From Ichthyophthirius multifiliis (lineage: Eukaryota > Ciliophora > Oligohymenophorea > Hymenostomatida): 34,620 nucleotides of DNA. The stretch lies in NCBI RefSeq assembly GCF_000220395.1, contig NW_004086263.1, positions 1 to 34,620 of the forward strand. Reading direction: 5' to 3'. Below the pieces are notes generated by a model. The model was not told the DNA's origin, searched no databases, and saw nothing but the letters and a program-made list of their open reading frames with translations. Shown here piece after piece: positions 1 to 10,431 of this stretch. The number at the start of each line of letters is the position of its first letter. Position 1 is the stretch's first letter. The translations under genes and the position numbers were made by a program.

Positions 1-611
1 TAAATTATGTATATTGTAATTATTTTTATATTTTTAGAATTTAATTATATTATATAAATATTTATATGTATACGTGTTAATTTTAATTATAAATAAAATA
101 TAAATAATAATACTCTATTTTTTTACTTTATTATATTATCGTTTTTATTCATCTGACCTCTTAAAATTTTCGACTTTTTTGGAAAGCTTTTTTTGAGTAT
201 AAAAGTGTGTGTTTTTTTTTAAGAAATTTTACACTGTTATTTTCTAAGTTGTGATTGTTTTACTTTGAATTTATCAGGTTTTATTTTAATGTAAATATCT
301 TCTGGCTTTATTTTAATATAAATATCTGCTTTGAGAAAATAATTAAGTTATATTTATAATTTTTTTTTTATGTTGATAAATATTCTAAAAATAACCTATA
401 TTTATTTATTTGGAATTTCGTATTGAAGATTATAAATGTTATATATAATAAATGATGAAAAGTATATACTTTTATTACTTATTAACAAAAAACCATCATT
501 TATTGTTTCAAATTTAATTTGTAGAATTATTAATCTTGCAATAATTTTAAATTTTTGAGTTATTTTTTATGAAAGACATATGAACCAATTTTTATATATA
601 TTCCATTTTTG
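1..611 (-). CDS. Possible partial gene, unrecognised, running off the left edge
   Basis: On the minus strand one frame (codons ending at positions divisible by 3) has no TGA from about 611 to the window edge, roughly 200 codons. The stretch from about 130 to 345 is richer in G and C than its surroundings and encodes a lysine-rich segment with a short tandem repeat, IYIKIKPE followed by IYIKIKPD, at about 280-330. The ends are unclear: no convincing start codon was found, and the AT-rich parts at 1-125 and around 390-470 could be introns. I do not recognise a family. TGA is rare in such AT-rich DNA, so an open frame of this length could occur by chance; this is a weak call resting on the repeat and the local composition. 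Confidence 0.3.
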
Positions 612-614
612 AAT

Positions 615-617
<3 letters not shown>

Positions 618-661
<44 letters not shown>
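618..661. repeat. (TA)n microsatellite
   Basis: Uninterrupted alternating TA for about 44 bp in the left spacer. Similar tracts recur through the window, mostly in introns and spacers. Confidence 0.95.
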
Positions 662-662
<1 letters not shown>

Positions 663-670
663 AATATTTT

Positions 671-785
671 TAATTTGGTTTTAGTTATTATTTATCTTAC
701 ATATTCTAATCTTTAGTTAGGTTCTTTTTATAATAAAGATTAACCTAATAGAGATTAGTTTTTAATTTAAAACCAAATATGAAGA
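671..785. repeat. Imperfect inverted repeat (possible hairpin)
   Basis: The inner arms at about 700-715 and 744-758 pair over about 15 positions, with AATCTTTAGTTAGGTT facing AACCTAATAGAGATT. Outer arms ATTTGGTTTTA and TAAAACCAAAT flank them. The loop is about 28 bases. No RNA family is recognised and no function is implied. Confidence 0.5.
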
Positions 786-1784
786 AATTAAATTGAATAG
801 CGATTTAATTAATTTATTATCTATTGTTGTTATATTTTATGATCTATTTTAAACATAAAATAATAATAATTAAAATTATGTGTAAAAATGAAATATTTAT
901 TTTAATTTTTATTGTTTTTATTTTTACTTTCTTATCTTAAAAGAGAAAACTACTTGAATGTATATTTTTTTCTACATTGTTATATATGATATTTTTGTAA
1001 CTAATATCATAATTGCTAATAAATAATTTATTTATATTTTATGTTTATATGCTTTTTTTTAAAAAAAAAATTAAAATAGCTTAGACTCTGATCACATTAG
1101 TGGAAAAATATCTTTAATTTAATAAACTAAAAATATTTTAGAAATTAATTAATATAATTAAATTCAATTAAAAATAATCAGATTATTAATAATTATATAA
1201 TTAAAAAAAAAAATAAGGTTTGCATTAACATATTAATATAATTAATAATAATGTAACAATAGATTTATATGCCATAGTATGAGTTTAATTTTAAATTTTT
1301 AATATATTTTAAATAAAAATATATATTCATAGTCATTATGTATTTTAAATTATATTAATCTTTAATTTATACTTTTTATTTTAAATAAATTAATATTCAT
1401 AAATTAAATTTAGATTAATTAAAAGCTATATAACTTAAAGTAATATTTTTATGAAAATTAATTGATTTTTCTTATTTATTATTTTAAATTTTTTTAATTA
1501 ATTATAGTATTACTAGTATAATTTTTTAAGTAAATTTTAAAATTGAATATTTATTATTAATATATTATAAAATTAATATAAACATATAATAATAATCCAA
1601 AATAAAATATCTTCCTTTTAAAATAAAGAATTTAAAAATTAAAATATGAATTTTTACTTTTTATTAAATATAAAGAACAAGAAAAATTACAAAAAAAACA
1701 TTTATATTTATAATGTATTCTATTATTAGAATATAAAATCTATTAATAAAAAATGCCCTTTCAAATTAAAGTTTTTATTGTTAC

Positions 1785-2642
1785 TCATTTAATTCTAATA
1801 ACAATCAATGTCATATTATCCATTCCAATAGAAGCTCCGTCTTAGTTTTTAGATATAATTTCGTCCAAGAAATCCTAAGATTATTACTATAAATCTTCTT
1901 ATTTAGAAAAATATTCAATAATATATTAATTATCTTTACATTCCCAAATACCATCACATCCCATAACAATTAAATTAATGTCATTTGTAATTTCTTATAC
2001 TTAAACATCAGGAAAAGCACTAATCATATAATCTTTAGGATCACAGTTTTTATTTATTTCATTAATTTTATAATCCATATCTCCAATAGCTCTTGAAAGA
2101 TTTAAATTTCCATTAACTCTTCCATTAAGAACTTATCCTCCTGCATTATTAATTCTTTTCAATTCTATTTCATCATCAGGTTTATGATCTATACTTAAAG
2201 GTAAAGCAGTTCCTCCTTTAGAAATAACTGTCCTTGAATCTCCACAATTAGCACAATATATGTTTTTTTTTTCGATAATTAAAATGACGTTTGCTGTACA
2301 TCCGGCTATTGCGTCAGGAAGTTAGCTCCTGATTAAATCGTCCATTTTTAAAAAAGCTTATGTTAATGCTTCTTTATATTACTTGTTTTTATATTATTCT
2401 AAATTTATTAATGTCTATAGAAAATTATCTTATACATATTTGGATATTTCAGCACCACCATGACCATCAAAAACCGCGAACAAAGCATTCTTTTAGCCAT
2501 CTATATCAGTATTTGCTATATGAGTATCTTCCATTTCTACACGCCATCCTTACATAGAGGCTGCGCAGTATTCATAGTTTGGAGATTAGTTGCTATAGTC
2601 AATATCTTTTTGGGTAATCGGTTCTGATAAATAAGCTCCCAT
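1785..2642 (-). CDS. PP2C-family Ser/Thr protein phosphatase (PPM type)
   Basis: A metal-dependent phosphatase that removes phosphate from Ser/Thr. It is a single exon of 285 residues, usual for a minimal PP2C catalytic domain. Motifs in order: [10 protein letters not shown] near residues 32-41 (phosphate and metal contacts), FAVFDGHGG at 55-63 (metal-binding Asp), [30 protein letters not shown] and a final DNMT, so the metal-binding acidic residues appear complete. The N-terminus MGAYLSEP fits an N-myristoylation signal (Gly2, Ser6) and closely resembles the start of animal PPM1G, which supports this ATG and suggests membrane association. Over a dozen in-frame TAA/TAG codons read as Gln. The leader before the ATG is A-rich. 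The gene is divergent from the PH-domain gene, with 236 bp between the starts. The substrate is not predictable. Confidence 0.93.
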
Positions 2643-2878
2643 TTTTTAAATTTTTTTCTTCTTTTTTTATTTTTTTTCTTTTTCCTTTGTGTATTTATTT
2701 TATATATTTAAAAAATATTTATAATACTTTTAAAATAAGCATTTTAATTTAATTAGACCTTTATATTTATATTTTAATTTTTTATTTTTTGTTTTGTTAG
2801 AATTTAAATATATAGATGTTTTTTATATATATCTATTAAAATTAATTTTTTATTTTAAAAAAAAAATATTGTTAAAAA

Positions 2879-3190
2879 ATGAAAAATAACTAAAATTTTG
2901 TTGTTTAATAAGGATATAATGTTTTATTTATATATTTATTTTTTAAACTAAATAATAAAAAAAAGTAATAAATAAATTATTAAATATAAAAAAAAGGGAC
3001 CTTATAAATTAGAAACATAATTAAAAAAAGATAAAAATAAATCTATAATAAGTAAGATATTAAGAAAAACAAAAAAAAGATATTTTACATTAAACTTGAA
3101 ACTGTTTGAATTTTATTATTGTAAAAAAGAATTTTAAAACAAAAAAGAAAGAAAATATATAAAATTAATAGTAAAAATAATAAATAAAAA

Positions 3191-3262
<72 letters not shown>

Positions 3263-3956
3263 TATTTATTTTTTTATATATTTTTTTAGGATATAGAATA
3301 AATAACAGAAATCTAATAATTATAAGATAAAAAAGGAAATTTGATTGAATGGACTTGTGGTTTTGTCATTTATTATAAGAATAATTATTAATTATTTTAC
3401 TCCTTAAATAACAAAGTTAATTTTTTATGGATGAATGCATTTTCATATTTAATAAAATAACCGATAAATAAATCTTTAGCAAGTAATTTAATTTTTTTTT
3501 ATTATTAAAAACTTATTAATAAAGTAAAATTTATAATTTTAACTCTTAAATAAAAATAAAAATAAATTATAAAATTTAAATAATTAAGAATTAAATTAAG
3601 AAAAATAAGAATTACAATAAACTATATATTAAAATATAAAAAGTTAAAGACTGTTTTTGAAAGATATATAAAATATAGAAGAAAGAGACTTTTAATAAAT
3701 ATAAGAATAAGTAAAAAGACTTGAAGGATAAAATATTTAATAAGATGAAGAATAAAAAATAATATAACAATTATGTGAAAAGTAGCTTAAAATAAAATCA
3801 AGAATTAATAATAAAGTTTAAGATTTTTGGAATATAAAAATAATTCCGAGATTAAAATTTCTTTTAGAAAAGGCAAAAGATAATATATATAAAAAAAGTC
3901 TTTAAAAAATTATAGAAAAAAAAAAGAATATTAGAAAACTTACATTTTAATTATGA
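2879..3956 (+). CDS. PH-domain protein with C-terminal coiled coil (4 exons)
   Basis: Proposed exons: 2879-2920, 2997-3170, 3290-3482 and 3589-3956, with GT...AG introns and consistent phases, giving about 258 residues. Exons 2 and 3 together form a pleckstrin-homology fold pattern: KRYFTLNLKLFEFYY (strands 1-3), an acidic DIEQITEI segment, GFVIYYKNNYQLFY, and the hallmark C-terminal helix with a conserved Trp, FLWMNAFSYL. PH domains usually bind phosphoinositides or protein partners at membranes. The C-terminal half is rich in Glu, Gln and Lys and looks like a coiled coil. Intron 2 is mostly a (TA)n run. The short first exon and the exon 3/4 junction are the least certain parts. The gene converges on the RsmI-like gene, with only 26 bp between the stop codons. 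Confidence 0.68.
3196..3260. repeat. (TA)n microsatellite inside an intron
   Basis: About 65 bp of pure TA fills most of the proposed second intron (3171-3289) of the PH-domain gene. Confidence 0.95.
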
Positions 3957-3982
3957 AAATATATATATATATATTTTTTTTT

Positions 3983-5314
3983 TCATTCTTAAATAATTTA
4001 TTTCCAATTTAATTTTTTTCTCTCATTATGTACATAAAAGACTATTTTTTAGGCATTTCCTGTTGTTATTCTTAAAATTTTGGAAATCAATTCAGTTAAG
4101 AGTTCCAAATCATCAATTTCTTTATATAGAATTCTCGCTAAATCTAGTTAATTGACTTTTTTTATCATTTTATTTTCCTCATTTTCCCATTCTTTTGCAT
4201 ATTATTTTTATTTTCTTCGAATTTCTTCCTCCTCTCCTTATATATCTTTATTATAAACAGCTAAAAAGGGCGGAATTATAACTAAAATATCACCTTAAAA
4301 ATTTTATAGTTGAAACTTTTCTTTAATTTCTTGAATTTCTCCTCTAAAAAATTTTAAGCAATCCTCCATTTATACAAAAATAATTTATTTTTCACCAAAA
4401 ACCTTCTATAAAATTCCTAAAAAAATTAATAAAGAATCCATATTAGTAATAAAAACTGTTGTTTCTTTTTTTCTTTTGACCCTTAAAATATTCTCGTGCA
4501 TATTTTCTTTCATATTTTTTTAGAAAAAACCTTCGAATTAATATTTATCAGCCGGAAAACCACTTTTTGAGAGCGCTATTATTACATTATTTGGTCCAGG
4601 GATGCTTTCTATTTATATTTTTTCTTGGAAAGACTATTTTATTATTTCAAATGACCTTTAGGAAATTGTAGGCGTTCCAGAATTATCTATTAGACCTAGC
4701 TTTAGGTTGTTTTTAGCCATTAGGATTATTTTTGGGTATATTTGGGGGTTTATGGAAATTAATATGGGATGATTTTGGTCTTTTTTATATTGTTGAATTA
4801 ATAATTTTATGTATTTGAAATATTCAAGGTCTAAGTTGTATAGTTTTGGGAGAGCTTGGTCGTATTCTTAATCATATACATTATATTTTTGAAGAGTTAT
4901 TAAAAGTTCTTTTTAAGCTTTTTTTAATTCTTAGTATTTTTCGGCAGGGTTAGGTATATCTTTAACGTCTTAGGTTAAATATTCTTTTAATAAAAAAGGT
5001 ATTTAAATGGCATTTTATTGGATTTACTATAATGACATAGTTTTGAGTAAATCTTATTAAATATTTTATATTAAATTTTATGTTTTTGATATATCTTGAC
5101 ATAGTAATATATCTTATGCATATATTGCTTCTATTTGGCGGATTGAAAGGTCTTTTATTGATTAATAGGGGGTAGGGATTATTGTAAGAGTAGCTTTACA
5201 GGTGTTTTAGATCGGATTTTCGAATGAATGTTAATTTAGGGAAATTTAATGAATTATTTTAGTAGTATTTTTTTAGGGTTTTAGATATTTTAATAGGGTT
5301 ATCTTAGAAAACAT
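3983..5314 (-). CDS. RsmI-like rRNA 2'-O-methyltransferase (tetrapyrrole methylase fold), probably mitochondrial
   Basis: In bacteria RsmI uses SAM to methylate the ribose of C1402 in 16S rRNA. This 443-residue single-exon protein shows the family landmarks: TIIPTPYQSIKDLSIRQIEA near residue 40, matching the TPIGNLxDITLRA start; a GTPTIS motif near 211; PGPNNVIIALSKSGFPADKY near 237, the best-conserved block; a GEI...GDILVII segment; and a C-terminal helical region like the RsmI HTH tail. The first 40 residues are basic and hydroxylated without acids at the start (MFSKITLLKYLKPQK), as in a mitochondrial presequence, so the likely target is mitochondrial small-subunit rRNA (inference). Oddities: about 90 extra residues between the first two motifs, and the usual SDPG after GTPxI is missing. 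An in-frame ATG at 5365 is a possible earlier start. Confidence 0.78.
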
Positions 5315-5402
5315 TATTTTATTATATATTTATTTATTTTTGGCTTTTTTTTTTTAATAATACATAATTTTTACAAATATATTTTTGTTTATTTATTTAA
5401 AA

Positions 5403-5627
5403 ATGGGTTTTTTTTCAAAAAATGAATAGAATATTAATAATAATTAAGAATTAGTAGATGAAGCTATAAAAGAATTAAATTGTTAGAATTTTATTGATAA
5501 ATATAAGAATTGCTTAGTGGAAAAAAAAGGTAATTAATGTAAAATTTATGTCGATTAATTTAGATTTTGCTTAAATTACAGATAAACAGAATAAAGAAAA
5601 AAATAAAAAATAATAATGAATGAATGA
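5403..5627 (+). CDS. Twin CX9C (CHCH-type) miniprotein
   Basis: A 74-residue protein too short for standard gene finding. Cysteines at 27, 37, 46 and 56 make two CX9C motifs separated by eight residues, the pattern of CHCH proteins. Such proteins are oxidised by Mia40 in the mitochondrial intermembrane space and often serve in cytochrome oxidase or complex I assembly. Aromatic and hydrophobic residues fall at the expected helix positions (NFIDKYKN and KIYVDQFRF). There is no presequence, as is usual for this class. Which member of the family it is cannot be told from the sequence. It is divergent from the RsmI-like gene (88 bp between ATGs) and convergent with the cyclic-nucleotide-binding gene (97 bp). 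Six Gln codons are TAA or TAG. Confidence 0.78.
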
Positions 5628-5724
5628 TTTAATATTTTTATGTAAACAAATTTATATTTATTAATAATATAATTTCATTAATATATTATAATTCGAAAAT
5701 GTTATCAAAATATTTAAGTTTTAA

Positions 5725-7205
5725 TCAGTTTTTTGTTTTATTTACTTAATATTCGATATACTTTTACCGTATATATGAAGGTATTTTGAAAAAATTAATG
5801 ACTTTTTTATTAAATGGTTTCTGTAAATTTTTAGACACATTTTTTCTTACTTTTTTTTTCTTTTTTTCTTCGAGAATTTAAATAAAATTATTAAAATTGA
5901 AATTTTATGAAAAACTATATTTTTTCATAATAAATAAATTATCCTTTTAATTTTTTTCTTTTTATTATTAAAAAACTTCTTCTATTTTTTTATTATTAGA
6001 AAAAGAATTTAAATTTCTTTTAAACATTTCTTTTCGAAATTCATTAAAAATAGCCTTATTTTTAGCATTTCCTTTGATTTCTTTCCTAAAACCACAATCT
6101 TAATTCCATAGAAGTATATCTTCTAGTATTTTTTTATCTATAAAGTATAAAATAGTTTCGTTTTATTTAGAAATAGCCTTAAAATTTCTACTTTTTTTTC
6201 TTCAAGGCCTATTATTTGTTTTTCGCCTAAAATTTTAATACTTTTTTCTTATTTAAAAATCCTATTATTTTCCCCAAAATTTATATTGTTTTTTTCAAAA
6301 ATATATAGCTTTCTATCCGTTTGTTTCAAAATAGTATTATTTTCTTAGAAAAATCTATTATTTTTCCATATAAATTCTACTTCTCCTTATCTAATTATAT
6401 ATATTTTATCCGCAATTGAGTTTTGTTAGAAAACAATTTAATTATAATCGAAAATTTCCTCTTTAAATTCATAACAAAGTTTAACAAGAGAATCTTCTTT
6501 TGCATTTGGAAAATGAACTCTTAAAACATTAAATATAAATAAGTTTTTGCTTATTTCTACTTCGAATATTTTCTAATAATGTCTCCCTTCTATATAAAAA
6601 TATAGAGTTTTTTGAACACATATAGCAGTATATTTACTTGGAAATCCATTTATTACTTAATCTTCCCCTAATGTAGAACCTTTTTCGGCATATTTAACTC
6701 TCTATAGAGCACATATGTTATCTGTTTTGAAGTATTTATGTTAATATTTTTCTTTTAAAAGGTTATCTTCGTCTTTATTTCTAATCAGATTTAACATTTA
6801 TTCGATTTTTTCGACTCTTGTATATATTTTGAACTTGTATTTATTTAATTAGCCATTCAAACACATTTCTTAATTGATTATATTTTCTGGCTTTGGTTAA
6901 TATATAGCCACTTTTCCTTATAGAATAAAATATAGGTCTACTTTTTGAAAATCTCCTTGATAAAAAAAATAATCACCAGAATACTTATAAGCATATTTTA
7001 TATAAGGAAATAAACTTTTTATGTAATAGTTTTTGTTTTATTTTCTCATTATTATTGAAAAGTGGTTAAAATCAGATAATACTTAGTATATTAAGTCTAA
7101 ATCATCATGTGTTAAATTAATTGGGCTTTTTTAAGTTTAGATAAGTTGTAAAAATAAGTCATATTATTTATTTTAAGTTAGAAATTAAAAAATAGGTTAT
7201 TACAT
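5725..7205 (-). CDS. Tandem cyclic-nucleotide-binding-domain protein, with one apparent frameshift
   Basis: Encodes about 493 residues if the reading frame is continuous. The first CNB domain has DYFFYQGDFQKVDLYFILQG near residues 80-100, then a low-complexity insertion and a phosphate-cassette-like STLGEDQVINGFPSKYTA. The second has QIVFQQNSIADKIYIIRQGE near 255-275 and ILGEKQIIGLEEKKVEI. The cassette Arg is not obvious in either, so nucleotide binding is uncertain. At about 6178-6182 the frame changes: ...EEKKVEI continues sensibly as KAISKQNETILYFIDKK only one frame over. One missing base in an A/T run, either a sequencing error or a real mutation, would explain it. The C-terminal 110 residues are basic and helical. 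The start at 7205 is the first ATG after an upstream in-frame TGA. Ciliates have many such CNB proteins linked to cAMP/cGMP signalling; no kinase or channel part is present here. Confidence 0.72.
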
Positions 7206-8441
7206 AAAGTTTAAGTTAATTTTTTCTTAATTTGTTTTAATTTTAGAAGATTTTAGTTTTTTTTTATATTTGAAAATATTTTATGAAATCTAATTTTTTT
7301 TTCATATTAAAATAAAGATTAAATATTTATGAATTTTTTAATATAAATAAATTTTATATAATATTTTGATTTTTGATTATATTAATAAAAAATTATTTGA
7401 AAATATTTATATATATATAAAATATATATATATATATATTTATTTATATATATATATTTACATATTTTATTATCCTCATAATACCTTACTATATTAACAT
7501 ATTTTATTTATTTCCACATATCTTAATTTTTTTTAAAAATGTTTATCATTCATTTATTATTATTTTTTTTTATGTTATTAATACAATTAAAATAATTCTT
7601 TTATTTATTATTATTTTTTTATATTTTTTGTTATATTTAATATTTTAATATGAAAATATATAGATTTTTATACTAAATAAGAAAAAAAAAAATTAATTAA
7701 TTTACTTATATTTCAAAATTTATTATGTTTATATTAATTTTATATAAATCCTTTAAAATATATATTTTATTTGTTTAATTTATTTAATTTTTTATTTATT
7801 TTTTAATTATTATAATTTTATATTATTTACAAAGTTTTAAATGTTTAAACTAAAGTTTATCTATATTTTTATTATTTTAATTTTTTGCCATCAGTAAATC
7901 CATTAAATTCAGCCTAAATAGATAAATTAATCACAGTATTTTAATAAATATTATTTTATTTCCTTTAAATTCATCATAAATAATTCAATAATTTATATAC
8001 AGTAATATTTAATTGTTAGGATAATAATAATTATATCTATCTAAAACATATTTAACAAAAATAATACATTATTTTTTTAAAAAATTATCAATTCATTCAT
8101 ATTTAATTACACAAGTTAATAAATTATTTATATTTAATAAATATTTTTCTACTAATTATTTCGTTAGTAAATAATATCTATGTCTAAAGCATACTTTAAT
8201 AGACTTATGAAAAAAAATTTATTTTATTAAAAACAAAAAAATATTTTTATTTTTTATTAATTAAAGATAACAAAAAATAATTAAAAAGCAAATCATAAAA
8301 AAATATATTTAATATTAATTATAATTAAAGAAAATATAATACTATTGTATTCTCAAATAATTAATAAAAATATAATATATATTTTCGTAATTCCTTATAA
8401 ACCGAAAAAACAAAAAAAATACGAAAAAAAACATAAAAACT
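7206..8441. other. AT-rich spacer with weak coding-like traces
   Basis: A 1.2 kb spacer. A (TA)n-rich patch lies at about 7405-7460. From about 7880 to 8215 composition is slightly less AT-rich. On the plus strand a TGA-free frame opens at 7841 with a hydrophobic start (MFKLKFIYIFIILIFCH) but runs antisense into the Coq11-like gene. On the minus strand a short phrase AEFNGFTDGKKL is seen near 7890. Neither can be turned into a gene model I would support; a decayed gene is possible. Confidence 0.5.
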
Positions 8442-9306
8442 TCATTAATCCTTCAAATCTTAAAGTCTATCTTAATACTTTTCCATATCAGAATTAAACC
8501 AAATTTTTCCATTACTAGATTCATGTAAAGCGGAATAAATAGCTGCATTAACCACTGCTTCTAATTAAATAGATTTCTCGACATATAATTCATTATATAA
8601 TTAATTCATTAAAGTATTTTAAGGTATACTTTTTCCAATAAATGAATGAATACACCCCCAAGCATCTAAAGTGTATTTTAAAGGGATACTCCATTTTCTT
8701 TCTTAATAACTATAAATGAAACCTGGTTTTAAAACACAAGTTTTCACATTATTTAAATCTAATAGATATTTTTCAGCTTATTCTTTAGTTTCTATATATC
8801 TATGAATAAAAGGAGGATGACCTTAAGCACTTAAATAAACTAATTTTTTTTCTATATAATTTTTTAATTTAAAAAAATACAATTTTTTTTTTATTTTTTT
8901 TTTAAAAATAAATAATGTATATTTTATTATTTATTAATAATAAATAAACTTTACGAACAGAAAAATCATTTAATTTGTTGCCTATTTTCATTGCACAATC
9001 TCTATTTAAATGCTCATATGTACCTGGTTCTCCGGGGTTACTTCTCTTCGTTATTGAAGTGTCTATTAATGTACCTATTGTATATATTGTTGCGTCTGAT
9101 TATAATAATTAGACTTCAAATGAATCTGGATTTGAGGCATCTGCTTGAATATATTCTATGTTCTTTTGCCATTCTTGGAGTTGTTTGGGAGCACCTGATC
9201 GAGATATGCTTGATACTTTGGCTCCTAAATAAAAAGCTTAACGGGCTATTGCAGATCCTAAATAACCTGTACCGCCGACTATACATAAACTTTTACCGTG
9301 AAGCAT
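8442..9306 (-). CDS. Coq11-like atypical short-chain dehydrogenase (NAD(P)-binding)
   Basis: Two exons, 8955-9306 and 8442-8851, with a 103 bp GTAAAG...TATAG intron; 253 residues. The N-terminal Rossmann motif is CIVGGTGYLGSAIARQA (GxxGxxG), followed by VSSISRSGAP and IEYIQADASNPDSF. After the intron come LVYLSAQGHPPF, a YIETKEQAE segment in the position of the YxxxK catalytic pair, and CVLKPGFIYS. The order and wording of these motifs match yeast Coq11 (YLR290C) and related NDUFA9/NmrA-like atypical SDRs, which sit with coenzyme Q biosynthesis on the mitochondrial inner membrane. No clear presequence is visible. The gene is divergent from TMEM208 with about 200 bp between the ATGs. The family is fairly sure; the role in ubiquinone synthesis is inferred. 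Confidence 0.82.
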
Positions 9307-9509
9307 AATAATTTTTTAAAAATTTTATAAAAAAAGATAGATATGTATTTTTTTTTTATTCTTTGTTTAGAAAAAAAAAAAAAATAGTTTATAATTTTAT
9401 TATATATAAGAAACAAATAAATAAAAAAGATATTTTTTTCAATAAATAAACTATTAATATAAAAAAAAAAAACTAAATCAGTTTTAGAAAAATAAAAAAA
9501 AATATATTA

Positions 9510-9989
9510 ATGGCAAATAAAAGTGATAAAAAATAAGAATAATAAAAATAGCAATAAATAAAATATTATCAAACAATAATTTTAATAGTTACAGGATTTT
9601 ATATAATAAATTATTTATTTAAGGGAGAACTTTTTTATTCATCAACTCTTTTGAATTTATTATTTTTCTCTTTTGTAAATTTTGCCTGTTATTCAAGTAT
9701 ATATAAAAACCTAGAATTAGGACTTGACAGATCTTCTTTCGAATATTAACTTGATATTTTTATTGTAAATACTTTTGTTTAATTTGGTACATGTTTTTGG
9801 TCAAAAATTTGGTATTTTTATTTAACCGTTCCTGGATTTATTTTCTGGAAAATTGCTACTTTTTGTTACGAAAGATTAGGAGCTAAATAAGAAGTTAGTG
9901 AATAAGAATAATTATCAAAAACTTAAAAAAAGAAAAAGGAAAAAGAAGAAAAAGAAGGAAGAAGAATTTAATACAAAAATATTAAATGA
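9510..9989 (+). CDS. TMEM208/SND2-family ER membrane protein
   Basis: A 159-residue single-exon protein. A charged, Gln-rich N-terminus is followed by hydrophobic segments at about 21-38 and 44-64, then 82-98 and 100-120, ending in a Lys/Glu-rich cytosolic tail. The block FQFGTCFWSKIWYFYLTVPG region (residues 89-109, with Trp, Tyr and the VPGF turn) matches the C-terminal hairpin of TMEM208/Snd2 (DUF788), which takes part in the SRP-independent route that targets membrane proteins to the ER. Length agrees with the family (about 160-175). The start is the first ATG and sits in an A-rich leader. Its 3' end faces the left copy of the secreted-protein gene about 440 bp away. Confidence 0.8.
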
Positions 9990-10431
9990 AAATAAAATTA
10001 AAATTATTATTATAAAAATAAATATTAATATTTAAGTAAATTAAAATATGTTTAATTAAAAACTTATAATAATAATAAAGTTTTATTTGCTTTAATTTTA
10101 TAATTTTTTTTTTTTTTTTAATTATTTATTATTAAATATTTTTCTTGTCTAATTCAAAATATTTATTTATTTTACATTGAATTAATGTAAAAAAAATTTA
10201 TCAATATTAGAATACAGAAAATTACTACTAAATTAGAATTTAATTAAACTAACTAGTATTTAAATTTTTGTTAATTTTAAAGCTACTTTTAAAATTTATA
10301 TAAGTTTATTAAAAATAAAAGCTAGACATTTTAATATTAAAGGTAACATAAAAAAATTAATTAAAATGAAAAAAAAAATATAAAATAATTAACTATAATA
10401 AAAAATATATAATTAATATTTTTTATTTTAA
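9990..10431. other. AT-rich spacer between convergent genes
   Basis: About 440 bp with homopolymer A and T runs. Nothing gene-like on either strand. Confidence 0.75.

Larger units (their letters stand above)
612..1784. other. AT-rich spacer
   Basis: About 1.2 kb between the possible left-edge gene and the 3' end of the PP2C gene. I see no frame with protein-like composition on either strand, and no tRNA cloverleaf. It holds a (TA)n tract at its left end and an imperfect long hairpin, both listed separately. Confidence 0.7.

Noticed and set aside
2360-2557. Plus-strand 65-codon frame
   Set aside because: Antisense shadow of the PP2C phosphatase.
7841-8520. Plus-strand frame without TGA starting with a signal-peptide-like MFKLKFIYIFIILIFCH
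   Set aside because: It runs antisense through the 3' part of the well-supported Coq11-like gene, has no domain-like content, and TGA is rare enough in this DNA for such frames to arise by chance.
8991-9308. Plus-strand 105-codon frame
   Set aside because: Antisense to exon 1 of the Coq11-like gene; Leu/Tyr-rich only because it complements coding DNA.
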